This document shows, piece by piece, positions 9,027 through 17,143 of a stretch of 54,704 nucleotides of DNA. Every line of letters begins with the position of its first letter. Position 1 is the first letter of the stretch. The notes beneath the pieces were generated by a model. That model was not told where the DNA came from. It searched no databases and saw nothing but the letters and a program-made list of their open reading frames with translations. Source of the stretch: an uncultured Methylococcaceae bacterium (GTDB lineage: Bacteria > Pseudomonadota > Gammaproteobacteria > Methylococcales > Methylomonadaceae); NCBI GenBank assembly GCA_903908165.1, contig CAIVQX010000123.1:1-54704 (forward strand). Reading direction: 5' to 3'. The position numbers and the translations under genes are program-made.

Positions 9027-9033
9027 TGGATTA
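8999..9033. promoter_or_regulatory. cluster of three DnaA-box-like 9-mers
   Basis: TTATCCCCA (8999-9007, one mismatch to TTATCCACA), TGTGGATAA (9013-9021, exact consensus on the minus strand) and TGTGGATTA (9025-9033, one mismatch, minus strand) lie within 35 bp. A long AT-rich stretch follows. This could be a DnaA-binding locus (regulatory, titration or reactivation type). Nothing else here (no dnaA, dnaN, gidA or parAB) suggests the chromosomal origin. Part of the similarity is forced, because boxes one and two are the arms of the palindrome described separately. Confidence 0.4.
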
Positions 9034-9343
9034 AATTTGGAGTAAGTTGTTAACTATATAATTTTTCATATATTTTTCAGGTTGCCTAATAATTGCACAA
9101 TATATTTTTCTCTATAAAAATCAATATTTTATTTTTATGATCGAGGTTTTGGTAGGGACTTAATCTATTTTTTGTTATAGCTGTTTCATTGAAAAGGTTA
9201 TGTGCGTAAGTAAAAAGTGATTGTGTAAAAATAATTAATGTCAAGTGTAAATTGCCTTTTCGATTCGTTAAAACTGAGGCAAGCGAACAAGTGTTCGCGT
9301 GATATTATGGTAAAATTAGCTGTCTGATTTTTTCTTGATTACT

Positions 9344-10351
9344 ATGGCCTATCCAACCCCACCAGTTCGATTAATTGATCGTTTCGGTAGAACAGTTGAT
9401 TATTTAAGAATTTCCATTACTGATCGTTGTGATTATCGTTGTGTGTATTGTATGGCAGAAGACATGACATTTTTGCCTCGTGAGCAAGTGTTAACGCTGG
9501 AAGAAATTTATACAATTGCCAAAGCTTTTGCAGAATTGGGTGTCAAAAAGATCAGAGTAACGGGTGGAGAGCCACTAGTTAGGAAAGGTGTTTTGGAACT
9601 GCTTGAAAAAATAGGCCAGATTGAAAGTTTAAATGAGTTAGTGATAACAACTAATGGCTCACAACTTGAAACGATGGCGTCTGATTTAAAAGTTGCCGGT
9701 GTTAAGCGAATTAATATTAGTCTGGATACCTTGGATGCTGATAAGTTTAAAGCCATTACGCGAACTGGTGATTTACAGCAAGTACTTAGAGGTATTGATG
9801 CAGTCAAGGCGGTCGGTTTTGAGCGCATAAAACTTAATGCAGTTATTCTCAAAGGTAGTAATCATCAGGAAGTTTGTGATTTAGTACAGTATGCTGTTGA
9901 TAAAGGAATTGATATCAGTTTTATAGAAGAAATGCCATTGGGAGTTGTTACTAAGCATGATCGTTCAGAAGCTTATTATTCCAGTGCTTTAATTAAGGAG
10001 GATTTGGCTCGGAGGTTTTCTCTAGAAGCCACTCTTGAAAAAACTGGCGGACCTTCAAGTTATTTCAAAGTGGTGGGTACGCAAACGCGTGTAGGCTTTA
10101 TTTCACCACATAGTGAAAATTTTTGCAGCACTTGCAACCGGGTAAGATTGACTGTTGAAGGACGCTTGTTACTTTGTTTAGGTAACGAACATTCGGTTGA
10201 TTTAAAAGCCGTGCTTAGAGAAAATCCTAGCGATATGGTTGTTCTTAAGCAAGCGATTATTGATGCCATGCTGATCAAACCAGAAAAGCACGAGTTCAAT
10301 ATTCATGAGCAACCTGTGATTTTGCGCTATATGAGTATGACAGGTGGTTGA
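9344..10351 (+). CDS. moaA: GTP 3',8-cyclase MoaA (molybdopterin biosynthesis)
   Basis: 335 residues from the ATG at 9344; a TTG at 9335 would add three residues. Radical-SAM enzyme that converts GTP to 3',8-cyclo-7,8-dihydro-GTP with MoaC as partner. The SAM cluster motif CDYRCVYC is at 29-36. The C-terminal second 4Fe-4S site reads FCSTCNRVRLT...LLLCLG. The essential Gly-Gly C-terminus (MSMTGG) is intact. It stands alone here with no other moa/moe gene, behind a long structured upstream region, so regulation by Moco or by DnaA-like sites is conceivable but unproven. Confidence 0.97.
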   Translation: MAYPTPPVRLIDRFGRTVDYLRISITDRCDYRCVYCMAEDMTFLPREQVLTLEEIYTIAKAFAELGVKKIRVTGGEPLVRKGVLELLEKIGQIESLNELVITTNGSQLETMASDLKVAGVKRINISLDTLDADKFKAITRTGDLQQVLRGIDAVKAVGFERIKLNAVILKGSNHQEVCDLVQYAVDKGIDISFIEEMPLGVVTKHDRSEAYYSSALIKEDLARRFSLEATLEKTGGPSSYFKVVGTQTRVGFISPHSENFCSTCNRVRLTVEGRLLLCLGNEHSVDLKAVLRENPSDMVVLKQAIIDAMLIKPEKHEFNIHEQPVILRYMSMTGG

Positions 10352-10468
10352 TGCGCGTGATGAAAATTCACTATGAAAAGCTAGGAAATTGAAATATCCC
10401 GCCAGTGACTGCAATTTTGGATAACGCGCTAGATAATCTTTTTTTGCAGAATATCGATTTGCCTGATT

Positions 10469-10759
10469 TTAATAGTTGGTATTTTCACGGAGAGCTCTTT
10501 TTTCACCAAGATATACGCATACAAATTGATCTTTTCCGTCATAATTTATGATCGCCGAACCGAAATCGCAAAGAGTTGCAACATGCATTTTATTGAGTTG
10601 AATTATATCGCCTTTATTACAGTTATGTTCAATCTTAACTGTTTCTACACCTCGTTCGGGTATGTTTAAGCATACTTTCCCAGTTAATTCAACAGCATGG
10701 CTGACAGGTAAAAATAATACAAGTATAAGTAAGTATTTGATTCTAATGGTTAATGTCAC
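10469..10759 (-). CDS. small exported four-cysteine protein of unknown function
   Basis: 96 residues, not recognised. A signal peptide (YLLILVLFLPVSHA, cleavage before VELTGK) precedes a mature domain of about 74 residues. Four evenly spread cysteines (KVC, HNC, TLC, FVC) suggest two disulfides and a small beta-rich periplasmic fold. It ends 117 bp from the moaA stop and starts 53 bp after gltA on the same strand, so it may be the last gene of the zwf-edd-eda-gltA transcript. Real-gene confidence comes from the signal peptide and cysteine pattern. Confidence 0.65.
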   Translation of the reverse strand: MTLTIRIKYLLILVLFLPVSHAVELTGKVCLNIPERGVETVKIEHNCNKGDIIQLNKMHVATLCDFGSAIINYDGKDQFVCVYLGEKRALRENTNY

Positions 10760-10812
10760 TTTGTAAAATAATTTAGTTTTTTGTAACTAAAAATGATCAA
10801 CGAAAGGAAAAT

Positions 10813-12114
10813 TTAAGACGATGTGTTATGATTTTTAGGTACATCACGCTTGGTTGCTCCTGTATAAAGTTGTCTTGGACGCCCAATTTTTTGATCGGGA
10901 TCGGCTATCATCTCAGCCCAATGTGCAATCCATCCTACTGTCCTTCCCATTGCAAACATGGCAGTAAACATGTTGCTCGGTATGCCTAAGGCATGAAAAA
11001 CAATGCCCGAATAAAAATCTACATTAGGGTATAGTTTTTTTTCAATGAAGTAATTGTCTTCAAGTGCAATACGCTCAAGTTCAAGAGCTAACTTGAATAG
11101 GTTATTATCATGTAACCCCAGTTCTGTAAGGACTTCATGGCAGGTGGTTCGCATGAGCTTAGCCCTAGGGTCGTGATTCTTATAAACGCGGTGACCAAAA
11201 CCCATTAGACGGAAAGGGTCATTTTTATCTTTGGCTTTAGCAATATACTTAGGGATATGTGAAACATCACCAATTTCTTTCAACATGTTAAGTACTGCTT
11301 CGTTTGCGCCCCCATGGGCTGCACCCCAAAGACAAGCAATACCAGCGGTAATACAAGCATAAGGGTTTGCGCCACTTGAGCCAGCTAGACGAACTGTAGA
11401 AGTTGAAGCATTTTGCTCATGATCAGCGTGAAGAATTAAAATTCTATCCAACGCCCGAACCAATACTGGATTTGGCGCAAAATCGTCACACGGAGTGCCA
11501 AGCATCATACGCATAAAGTTTTCCACATAACTCAGCTTGTTTTGTGGGTACATAAATGGCAAGCCGGTACTGTATTTGTGACACATTGCAACGATAGTAG
11601 GTACTTTTGCTATCAAGCGAATGGCACTAATATCACGGTCATTTTTGGATTTTATATCAAGAGCATCATGATAGAAGGCTGATAATGCACCTACAACGCC
11701 AACCATAATGGCCATTGGGTGAGCGTCGCGGCGAAAGCCTTTAAAGAAGTTAGTGAGTTGGTCATGAACCATTGTATGGATCGTGATAGTACTTTCAAAC
11801 TTAAACATTTCAGAGGTGGTTGGTAACTCACCATTTAGCAATAGGTAACAAACCTCAAGAAAGGTACATTTTTCAGCCAATTGTTCAATAGGGTAGCCGC
11901 GATAGAGTAATATGCCTGCTTCACCATCTATGTAAGTAATAGTTGAACTACAACTAGCAGTCGATGTAAATCCTGGGTCATAGGTGAACATGCCAGTTTG
12001 TTTATACAGAGCTTCAACATTAATGACATCAGGTCCTGTTGTTCCAGACAACACAGGCAATTCGCATAATGAATGAACGTTTTCATTTAAACTCAGGCTA
12101 CGTATGGTGGTCAT
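10813..12114 (-). CDS. gltA: citrate synthase (type II)
   Basis: 433 residues, the length of the hexameric, NADH-sensitive Gram-negative type. It condenses acetyl-CoA with oxaloacetate. The N-terminal NADH-binding extension is present. Catalytic regions read clearly: [16 protein letters not shown] (active His), [14 protein letters not shown] (His plus Arg) and YPNVDFYSG (Asp). It follows eda by 53 bp on the same strand, linking Entner-Doudoroff pyruvate output to entry into the TCA cycle. Confidence 0.97.
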   Translation of the reverse strand: MTTIRSLSLNENVHSLCELPVLSGTTGPDVINVEALYKQTGMFTYDPGFTSTASCSSTITYIDGEAGILLYRGYPIEQLAEKCTFLEVCYLLLNGELPTTSEMFKFESTITIHTMVHDQLTNFFKGFRRDAHPMAIMVGVVGALSAFYHDALDIKSKNDRDISAIRLIAKVPTIVAMCHKYSTGLPFMYPQNKLSYVENFMRMMLGTPCDDFAPNPVLVRALDRILILHADHEQNASTSTVRLAGSSGANPYACITAGIACLWGAAHGGANEAVLNMLKEIGDVSHIPKYIAKAKDKNDPFRLMGFGHRVYKNHDPRAKLMRTTCHEVLTELGLHDNNLFKLALELERIALEDNYFIEKKLYPNVDFYSGIVFHALGIPSNMFTAMFAMGRTVGWIAHWAEMIADPDQKIGRPRQLYTGATKRDVPKNHNTSS

Positions 12115-12167
12115 GGGTTTCTCTTAATGTTTAAGTAATGGTGAAGCACTTTACAATTTGGATAAGC

Positions 12168-12818
12168 TTAAGTCCGTTCAACATTAGTAATGGCTTGTTT
12201 AGCTAATTCAGTAACTTTAGACCAGTTTTTGGATTTTACTGCATCTGCAGGAACTAGCCAGGAGCCGCCAACACAAGCGACATTACTTAGTTTTAAGTAA
12301 GCATTGTAATTTTCTGGAGATATACCCCCGGTCGGGCAAAAAGTGACTTGAGGAATTGGGCCTGCAATTGATTTTAACATGGGTATTCCACCAGCGGCTT
12401 CAGCTGGGAAGAATTTAAAATGATCCAGTCCGTACTCCATGCCTAGCATTAATTCTGACAGACTGGCTATGCCAGGAATTAAGGCAATACTGCCTGCCTT
12501 TGCGGCAGTCAGTAATGATGGTGTTAAGCCAGGACTGATTGCAAAGACTGCGCCGGCATCTTCAGCAGCTTTTAATTGTTCGGGAGTAGTAATGGTTCCA
12601 GCACCGACAATAGCTTCCTTTACCTCTTGACTAATGAGTCTGATAGCGTCTAATGCGATAGGTGTGCGTAGGGTAATCTCCAATACCTTGATGCCTCCAG
12701 CTACCAAGGCATTCGCTAAAGGAACAGCGTCATCTAGGTTTTGAATGACCATAACCGGCATGACGGGACCTGCATTTAAAACATCTTTGGGTTGGATTTT
12801 CCAGTTGTTTAAATTCAT
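12168..12818 (-). CDS. eda: KDPG / KHG aldolase Eda
   Basis: 216 residues. It cleaves 2-keto-3-deoxy-6-phosphogluconate to pyruvate and glyceraldehyde-3-P. Class I aldolase signature: the Schiff-base Lys is K135 in [13 protein letters not shown] and the catalytic Glu is E47 in [10 protein letters not shown]. The phosphate loop PTGGIS is also visible. It lies 99 bp after edd, and the pair completes the Entner-Doudoroff route. Confidence 0.97.
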   Translation of the reverse strand: MNLNNWKIQPKDVLNAGPVMPVMVIQNLDDAVPLANALVAGGIKVLEITLRTPIALDAIRLISQEVKEAIVGAGTITTPEQLKAAEDAGAVFAISPGLTPSLLTAAKAGSIALIPGIASLSELMLGMEYGLDHFKFFPAEAAGGIPMLKSIAGPIPQVTFCPTGGISPENYNAYLKLSNVACVGGSWLVPADAVKSKNWSKVTELAKQAITNVERT

Positions 12819-12917
12819 GAATTACTCGTTAGTTTTTTAGGTGGGGTTAAAGCTACCCGGCAAATATGTCAGAAATTTTGGGTTATTTTAGGCAAAGCTA
12901 ATCAACAGATCTTTATG

Positions 12918-14738
12918 TTAATCTACAAGAAATAGGTTCGATGCGCCAGTTTCAGCGGAGGATGCCCCAAGTCTAAAGCCTCCAAACATCTCGCGCCCCA
13001 TGCCATAATGATGATTTTTAGCAGTATTTGGTAAAGGAATTCGATTATTAAATTCAGTTTCGTCAACCAGGACATTAATATTACCGGTTTGTAGGTTCAT
13101 ATAAATAATGTCACCAGTACGCACTTTAGCTAATGGGCCACCTGCTTCACATTCTGGACACATGTGAATAGCCGAAGGTACTTTGCCCGAAGCGCCAGAC
13201 ATGCGCCCATCAGTGACCAGTGCGACTTTAAAACCTTTGTCTTGTAACACACCTAAGGGAGGGGTTAGTTTATGAAGTTCGGGCATGCCATTGGAGCGGG
13301 GACCTTGGAAACGTAAAACAGCAATAAAATCTTTTTCCAAGTCACCGCGTTTGAAGGCTGCTAGCATATCTTCTTGGTCATCGAACACTACAGCGGGGGC
13401 TTCAACGATTTGGTGTTCTGTTGATACGGCCGAAAGTTTGGATATGCCTCGGCCCAAATTGCCGCGCATAACATGTAAACCTCCACCTGTCGCAAAAGGT
13501 TGGTCGACCGTACCTAGAACGTTGGTGTCTAAAGAGGAATCAGGGACTGACTCCCAAATTAGCTTTTTATTAATTAGCTTAGGTTCTTGGCAGTAATTGT
13601 CCATGCCTCGTTTATCAGCAACTGTTAATATATCTTCATGTAACAGCCCGTTCCTTAAGAGTTCAGCTATTAATACGCCCATACCACCAGCGGCTTGAAA
13701 ATGGTTAACATCAGCAGGGCCATTAGGATAGATTTTAGCTATTAACGGAATGGCTTTGGATAATCTATCAAAATCATCCCAATTGAGAATAATACCGGAT
13801 GCTCGGGCTATAGCGATTAAATGCATAGTATGATTGGTTGATCCACCTGTTGCCAACAAACCAATTACGGCATTTACAATTGCTTTTTCCGAAACCATGT
13901 GTGCAATCGGGCGGTAATCATCGCCCATGGCAGTAAATTTTAAAATTTGTTTTGCAGCGGCTTTAGTTAATTCATCACGCAAGGGTGTGTAGGGATTAAT
14001 GAATGAACTGCCAGGTAAGTGCAAACCCATTATTTCCATCATCATCTGGTTGCTATTAGCTGTGCCATAAAATGTACAGGTGCCTGGGCTATGGTAAGAG
14101 GCTGATTCAGCTTCAAGTAATTCTTTGCGGCCAATTTTGCCAACAGCATAGGCTTGGCGGGCACGCGCTTTTTCTTTGTTGGTTAGGCCGCTAGGCATTG
14201 GTCCTGCAGGAATAAATAGGGTAGGCAGGTGACCAAAACTTAAAGCGCCAATCAGAAGTCCAGGTACGATTTTATCACAAACGCCTAGATACAAAGCCCC
14301 ATCAAACATGTTGTGACTCATGCCTATAGCGGTTGTCATGGCAATTAAGTCACGGCTAAATAAGGATAGTTCCATCCCGGGCTGACCTTGGGTAATGCCA
14401 TCACACATCGCGGGTACACCACCGGCAACTTGGGCAACCCCACCTGCTTCTCTTATGGCTGCTTTAATTAGGTCAGGGGCATCTTTATAAGGTTGATGTG
14501 CCGATAGCATGTCATTATAAGACGTGATGATAGCTATATTGGCTTTTTGATCGCCAGTTAAATCAGCTTTCTCACTGGCGCTACAAGCAGCAAATCCATG
14601 AGCTAAATTACCGCAACCCATTCCTGAACGTATAGGGCCTTTTTTGGCGATAGCATCGATATAATTCAGGTAAGCTGAACGGGTTTTGTGACTACGATCA
14701 ACTATATCTTGCGTTACTTTTTCTATGACTGGATGCAT
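12918..14738 (-). CDS. edd: phosphogluconate dehydratase Edd
   Basis: 606 residues, the usual length for Edd within the IlvD/Edd dehydratase family. It converts 6-phosphogluconate to KDPG using a 4Fe-4S cluster. Diagnostic segments include [32 protein letters not shown], the cysteine in [23 protein letters not shown] and [18 protein letters not shown]. It sits between zwf (33 bp upstream) and eda. It is distinguished from IlvD by length and by the N-terminal Edd-type HKTRSAYL region. Confidence 0.97.
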   Translation of the reverse strand: MHPVIEKVTQDIVDRSHKTRSAYLNYIDAIAKKGPIRSGMGCGNLAHGFAACSASEKADLTGDQKANIAIITSYNDMLSAHQPYKDAPDLIKAAIREAGGVAQVAGGVPAMCDGITQGQPGMELSLFSRDLIAMTTAIGMSHNMFDGALYLGVCDKIVPGLLIGALSFGHLPTLFIPAGPMPSGLTNKEKARARQAYAVGKIGRKELLEAESASYHSPGTCTFYGTANSNQMMMEIMGLHLPGSSFINPYTPLRDELTKAAAKQILKFTAMGDDYRPIAHMVSEKAIVNAVIGLLATGGSTNHTMHLIAIARASGIILNWDDFDRLSKAIPLIAKIYPNGPADVNHFQAAGGMGVLIAELLRNGLLHEDILTVADKRGMDNYCQEPKLINKKLIWESVPDSSLDTNVLGTVDQPFATGGGLHVMRGNLGRGISKLSAVSTEHQIVEAPAVVFDDQEDMLAAFKRGDLEKDFIAVLRFQGPRSNGMPELHKLTPPLGVLQDKGFKVALVTDGRMSGASGKVPSAIHMCPECEAGGPLAKVRTGDIIYMNLQTGNINVLVDETEFNNRIPLPNTAKNHHYGMGREMFGGFRLGASSAETGASNLFLVD

Positions 14739-14771
14739 GTTTTTTCCTGAGTTAAGTTTACGCGGGGAGGG

Positions 14772-16241
14772 TTATTCTTCCCAGGCACGGCCGTCTCTGG
14801 CAATTAATGCAACAGAGGCAACAGGACCCCATGTGCCGGCAGAGTATGGTTTGGGTGTATCCCGATAATGATGCCAAGCATTTTGTATGGAATCAACCCA
14901 AGTCCAAGCCTGTTCAATTTCTTCTCGGCTAAGAAATAAGGTTGGATTACCACGCATAGCTTCAAGTACCAGTTTTTCATATCCACCGAAAATACGGCTT
15001 TCTTTAAATGTATCAGAAAAACTTAAATCCAGTTTAGTTTTTTGAAGTTTTATATGTTCATCAATGCCGGGTATTTTATTAAGCATTTCGATTTCCACGC
15101 CTTCATTCGGTTGTAGATGAATAATTAGTTTATTGGGGGGTAATTCACGAAAACTGTCTTTAAAGATATTGTGTGGTAGTTGTTTAAAGTAGACAACGAT
15201 TTCAGTTCGTTTACCAGTTAGGCGTTTACCAGTTCGCAAGTAAAAGGGTACACCGGCCCATCGCCAGTTATCAATATCAACGCGCAAGGCTACAAAGCTT
15301 TCGGTAGTGCTTTCAGTATTTGCCCCATCTTCTTCAAGGTAACCAGGAACGGCGCTACCTTTAATATAGCCTTTGGTGTACTGTCCGCGTACGGTTTTTT
15401 CTTCAACATTGTTGATAGTAATTGGGCGCAGTGCTTTGAGTACTTTTATTTTCTCATTATGAATGCTTTCAGCTTCAAGGTTTACCGGTGGTTCCATGGC
15501 AATAAATGTCAAAATCTGCAGTAGGTGATTCTGAACCATGTCACGTAACTGTCCGGTTTTATCAAAATAATCCCAGCGACCTTCAATACCAACCTCTTCA
15601 CCAACTGTAATTTGAATATGATCGATTGTATTGTGATTCCAGTTAGTAGTGAAAATAGAGTTGGCAAACCGTAATGCCAATAAATTTAATACGGTCTCTT
15701 TGCCCAGATAATGATCAATACGATAAACCTGTTTTTCGCTGAAGACAGCAGCGACTTCATCGTTGATTTCTTTAGATGATTTTAGATCATGACCGATGGG
15801 TTTTTCCATTACCATGCGGGAGTTTTCTGTTAAAACACCTGATGAAGAGAGACCTTGGCAAATGTTTTTGAATAGAAACGGAGACACAGCAAAGTAATTG
15901 ACCATAATCCTCGATTTTTGGTCAATGACTGCGTTTAATTGTTTATATTGTTCAGGTTTGGTTAGATCTATTTTTAAATAAGAAAGTCTTGCAGAAAAGC
16001 GTTTCCAGACGACAGCGTCAATCTTATCACTTAAAAACTCTTCTAAACTTTTATAAGCTATCTCAACAAATTTTGTGCTTTCTATGTCGTGCAGATCGAC
16101 ACCGATAATACGGGTATCTGGTTCAAGAAAGTTTGCGTTTTCAAGGCGATATAGTGAAATAATTAACTTTCGTTTTGATAAATCACCGAGTGCGCCATAA
16201 ATTACTAAATCACAGGGTTTAAATGCATTTTTGTCTTTCAT
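14772..16241 (-). CDS. zwf: glucose-6-phosphate 1-dehydrogenase Zwf
   Basis: 489 residues from the ATG at 16241, matching the family. The frame stays open to 16493, but the extra 84 residues are hydrophobic, match nothing in G6PDHs and should be dropped. NADP-binding motif GALGDLSKRKL at 16-26. Active-site RIDHYLGKE at about 174-182. It oxidises glucose-6-P to 6-phosphogluconolactone. First gene of the zwf-edd-eda-gltA set. No pgl (lactonase) is present, so that step is elsewhere or spontaneous. Confidence 0.96.
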   Translation of the reverse strand: MKDKNAFKPCDLVIYGALGDLSKRKLIISLYRLENANFLEPDTRIIGVDLHDIESTKFVEIAYKSLEEFLSDKIDAVVWKRFSARLSYLKIDLTKPEQYKQLNAVIDQKSRIMVNYFAVSPFLFKNICQGLSSSGVLTENSRMVMEKPIGHDLKSSKEINDEVAAVFSEKQVYRIDHYLGKETVLNLLALRFANSIFTTNWNHNTIDHIQITVGEEVGIEGRWDYFDKTGQLRDMVQNHLLQILTFIAMEPPVNLEAESIHNEKIKVLKALRPITINNVEEKTVRGQYTKGYIKGSAVPGYLEEDGANTESTTESFVALRVDIDNWRWAGVPFYLRTGKRLTGKRTEIVVYFKQLPHNIFKDSFRELPPNKLIIHLQPNEGVEIEMLNKIPGIDEHIKLQKTKLDLSFSDTFKESRIFGGYEKLVLEAMRGNPTLFLSREEIEQAWTWVDSIQNAWHHYRDTPKPYSAGTWGPVASVALIARDGRAWEE

Positions 16242-16314
16242 GTATTGATTGTCGAATAGAGATTTAAAGGCGGATATAAAAAAACTGATTTTTGCTAGAT
16301 ATTTGATCTTATTA

Positions 16315-16342
16315 TCGCAGAAATTGTCGCAATATGTTGCGA
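16315..16342. promoter_or_regulatory. candidate operator: TCGCA repeats with a palindrome upstream of zwf
   Basis: TCGCA at 16315-16319 and again at 16327-16331, then TGCGA at 16338-16342. The last two form the perfect 6-4-6 palindrome TCGCAA-TATG-TTGCGA (16327-16342). It lies about 90 bp before the zwf start, where a regulator of the Entner-Doudoroff operon could bind. It does not match the HexR consensus as I know it (TTGT-N7/8-ACAA), so the cognate protein is unknown. Confidence 0.3.
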
Positions 16343-16521
16343 TTGAATGCAATGCTTTCGTTCTTAGGATAAAGATAAGTATTAATAGTGGTCTGATTTG
16401 TATACAGAATAGATGGTTGAGTTGAAAAATACTTATAACAAAAAACGGATTTGCCTGAGGTATTGCAATATTTTGTGTATTTTTTACAGCCAATTGATAT
16501 GTGATAGCTTTTTGTTATTTG

Positions 16522-16550
16522 TTGACAAGCTACTTAGTAGTTCTTATAGT
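16522..16550 (+). promoter_or_regulatory. strong sigma-70 promoter
   Basis: Exact -35 TTGACA (16522-16527), 17-bp spacer, -10 TATAGT (16545-16550; five of six). Start of transcription expected near 16557. It points at the secreted 119-residue protein gene, giving a leader of about 190 nt. It is the best-matching sigma-70 promoter I saw in the window. Confidence 0.75.
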
Positions 16551-16744
16551 ATCGATTAACTATTATTTTTTTCGAGCAAGCTATTAAAGTTTAATGCCTC
16601 ATTTATTGATGATTGTTTTTAGCTGGTTAATAAATAGGGCCTTAACTATTCTTGTAAAGATTAACTTGGATTGGCTTAATTATATCTAGTGAGATTTAGA
16701 TTGACGTGCTTTCACAATAACAATTAACTATTAAGGGGAAACAC

Positions 16745-17104
16745 ATGTGCTTTGAAAATATACTTGCAGTTGTAATGCTTTCAACCGTTTTGTTGACAAA
16801 TACCTACGCAGCTGGAGAGCCCGTTAATGAAGATTTATCACTACTTTTTATGCTTTCTGACGAGTTAGTTGATATGGGCAAGCAGCATGATTCAGTAGGT
16901 TTTATAGAGTTTGTTAATATGGCTTTAAAGCTAGCCTCCGAGAACAGAAACAATTCACTTATATTACCTCGTGCGAGTGCTAAATTTAGAACAGCTAAAT
17001 ATGCAGTAAAAGAAGGGCATTTTAACGAAGGCATAGTCGCTGTTGAAGAAGCTAAATCTATCTTACTGAGAAAAAGAACGCTTAAATGGGATGGGGGTTC
17101 TTAA
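16745..17104 (+). CDS. small exported helical protein of unknown function
   Basis: 119 residues, not recognised. An N-terminal signal peptide (ILAVVMLSTVLLTNTYA, cleavage before AGEP) is followed by about 95 residues that look like a helical bundle: repeated Leu/Ala-rich helices with basic positions (SLLFMLSDELVDMGKQH, EFVNMALKLASE, EAKSILLRKR). The size and helical periodicity recall small periplasmic metal-binding bundle proteins, but the dense histidines of those proteins are missing. AAGGGGAA gives a strong ribosome-binding site, and the strong promoter at 16522 suggests high expression. Convergent with selO. Confidence 0.7.
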   Translation: MCFENILAVVMLSTVLLTNTYAAGEPVNEDLSLLFMLSDELVDMGKQHDSVGFIEFVNMALKLASENRNNSLILPRASAKFRTAKYAVKEGHFNEGIVAVEEAKSILLRKRTLKWDGGS

Positions 17105-17143
17105 AATAGTTTGCTGATTTATAGGCCATTTATTTTAAAGCGC

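Larger units (their letters stand above)
8732..9343. other. 612-bp divergent intergenic region between kdsD and moaA
   Basis: No open frame of interest. It must hold the kdsD promoter (minus) and the moaA promoter (plus). Its middle (8914-9033) is unusually structured: three nested or competing inverted repeats and three DnaA-box-like 9-mers, listed separately. From 9036 to about 9140 the sequence is very rich in A and T. I could not assign a confident -35/-10 pair for either gene. Confidence 0.7.
16242..16744. other. 503-bp divergent gap between zwf and the 119-residue secreted protein gene
   Basis: Contains a TCGCA-rich palindromic site near zwf (16315-16342), a strong plus-strand sigma-70 promoter at 16522-16550, and then about 190 nt that become the 5' leader of the next gene. 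No coding potential beyond the spurious N-terminal extension of the zwf frame. Confidence 0.7.

Noticed and set aside
8999-9240. Chromosomal replication origin
   Set aside because: DnaA-like boxes and AT-rich DNA occur, but only three boxes, two of them palindrome arms, and none of the usual oriC neighbour genes is present.
13285-13596. 103-residue plus-strand frame inside edd
   Set aside because: Antisense shadow of edd without a ribosome-binding site or motif.
16242-16493. 84-residue N-terminal extension of the zwf frame
   Set aside because: The open frame continues upstream, but the added residues resemble nothing in G6PDHs. The ATG at 16241 gives the family length and places the nucleotide-binding motif correctly.
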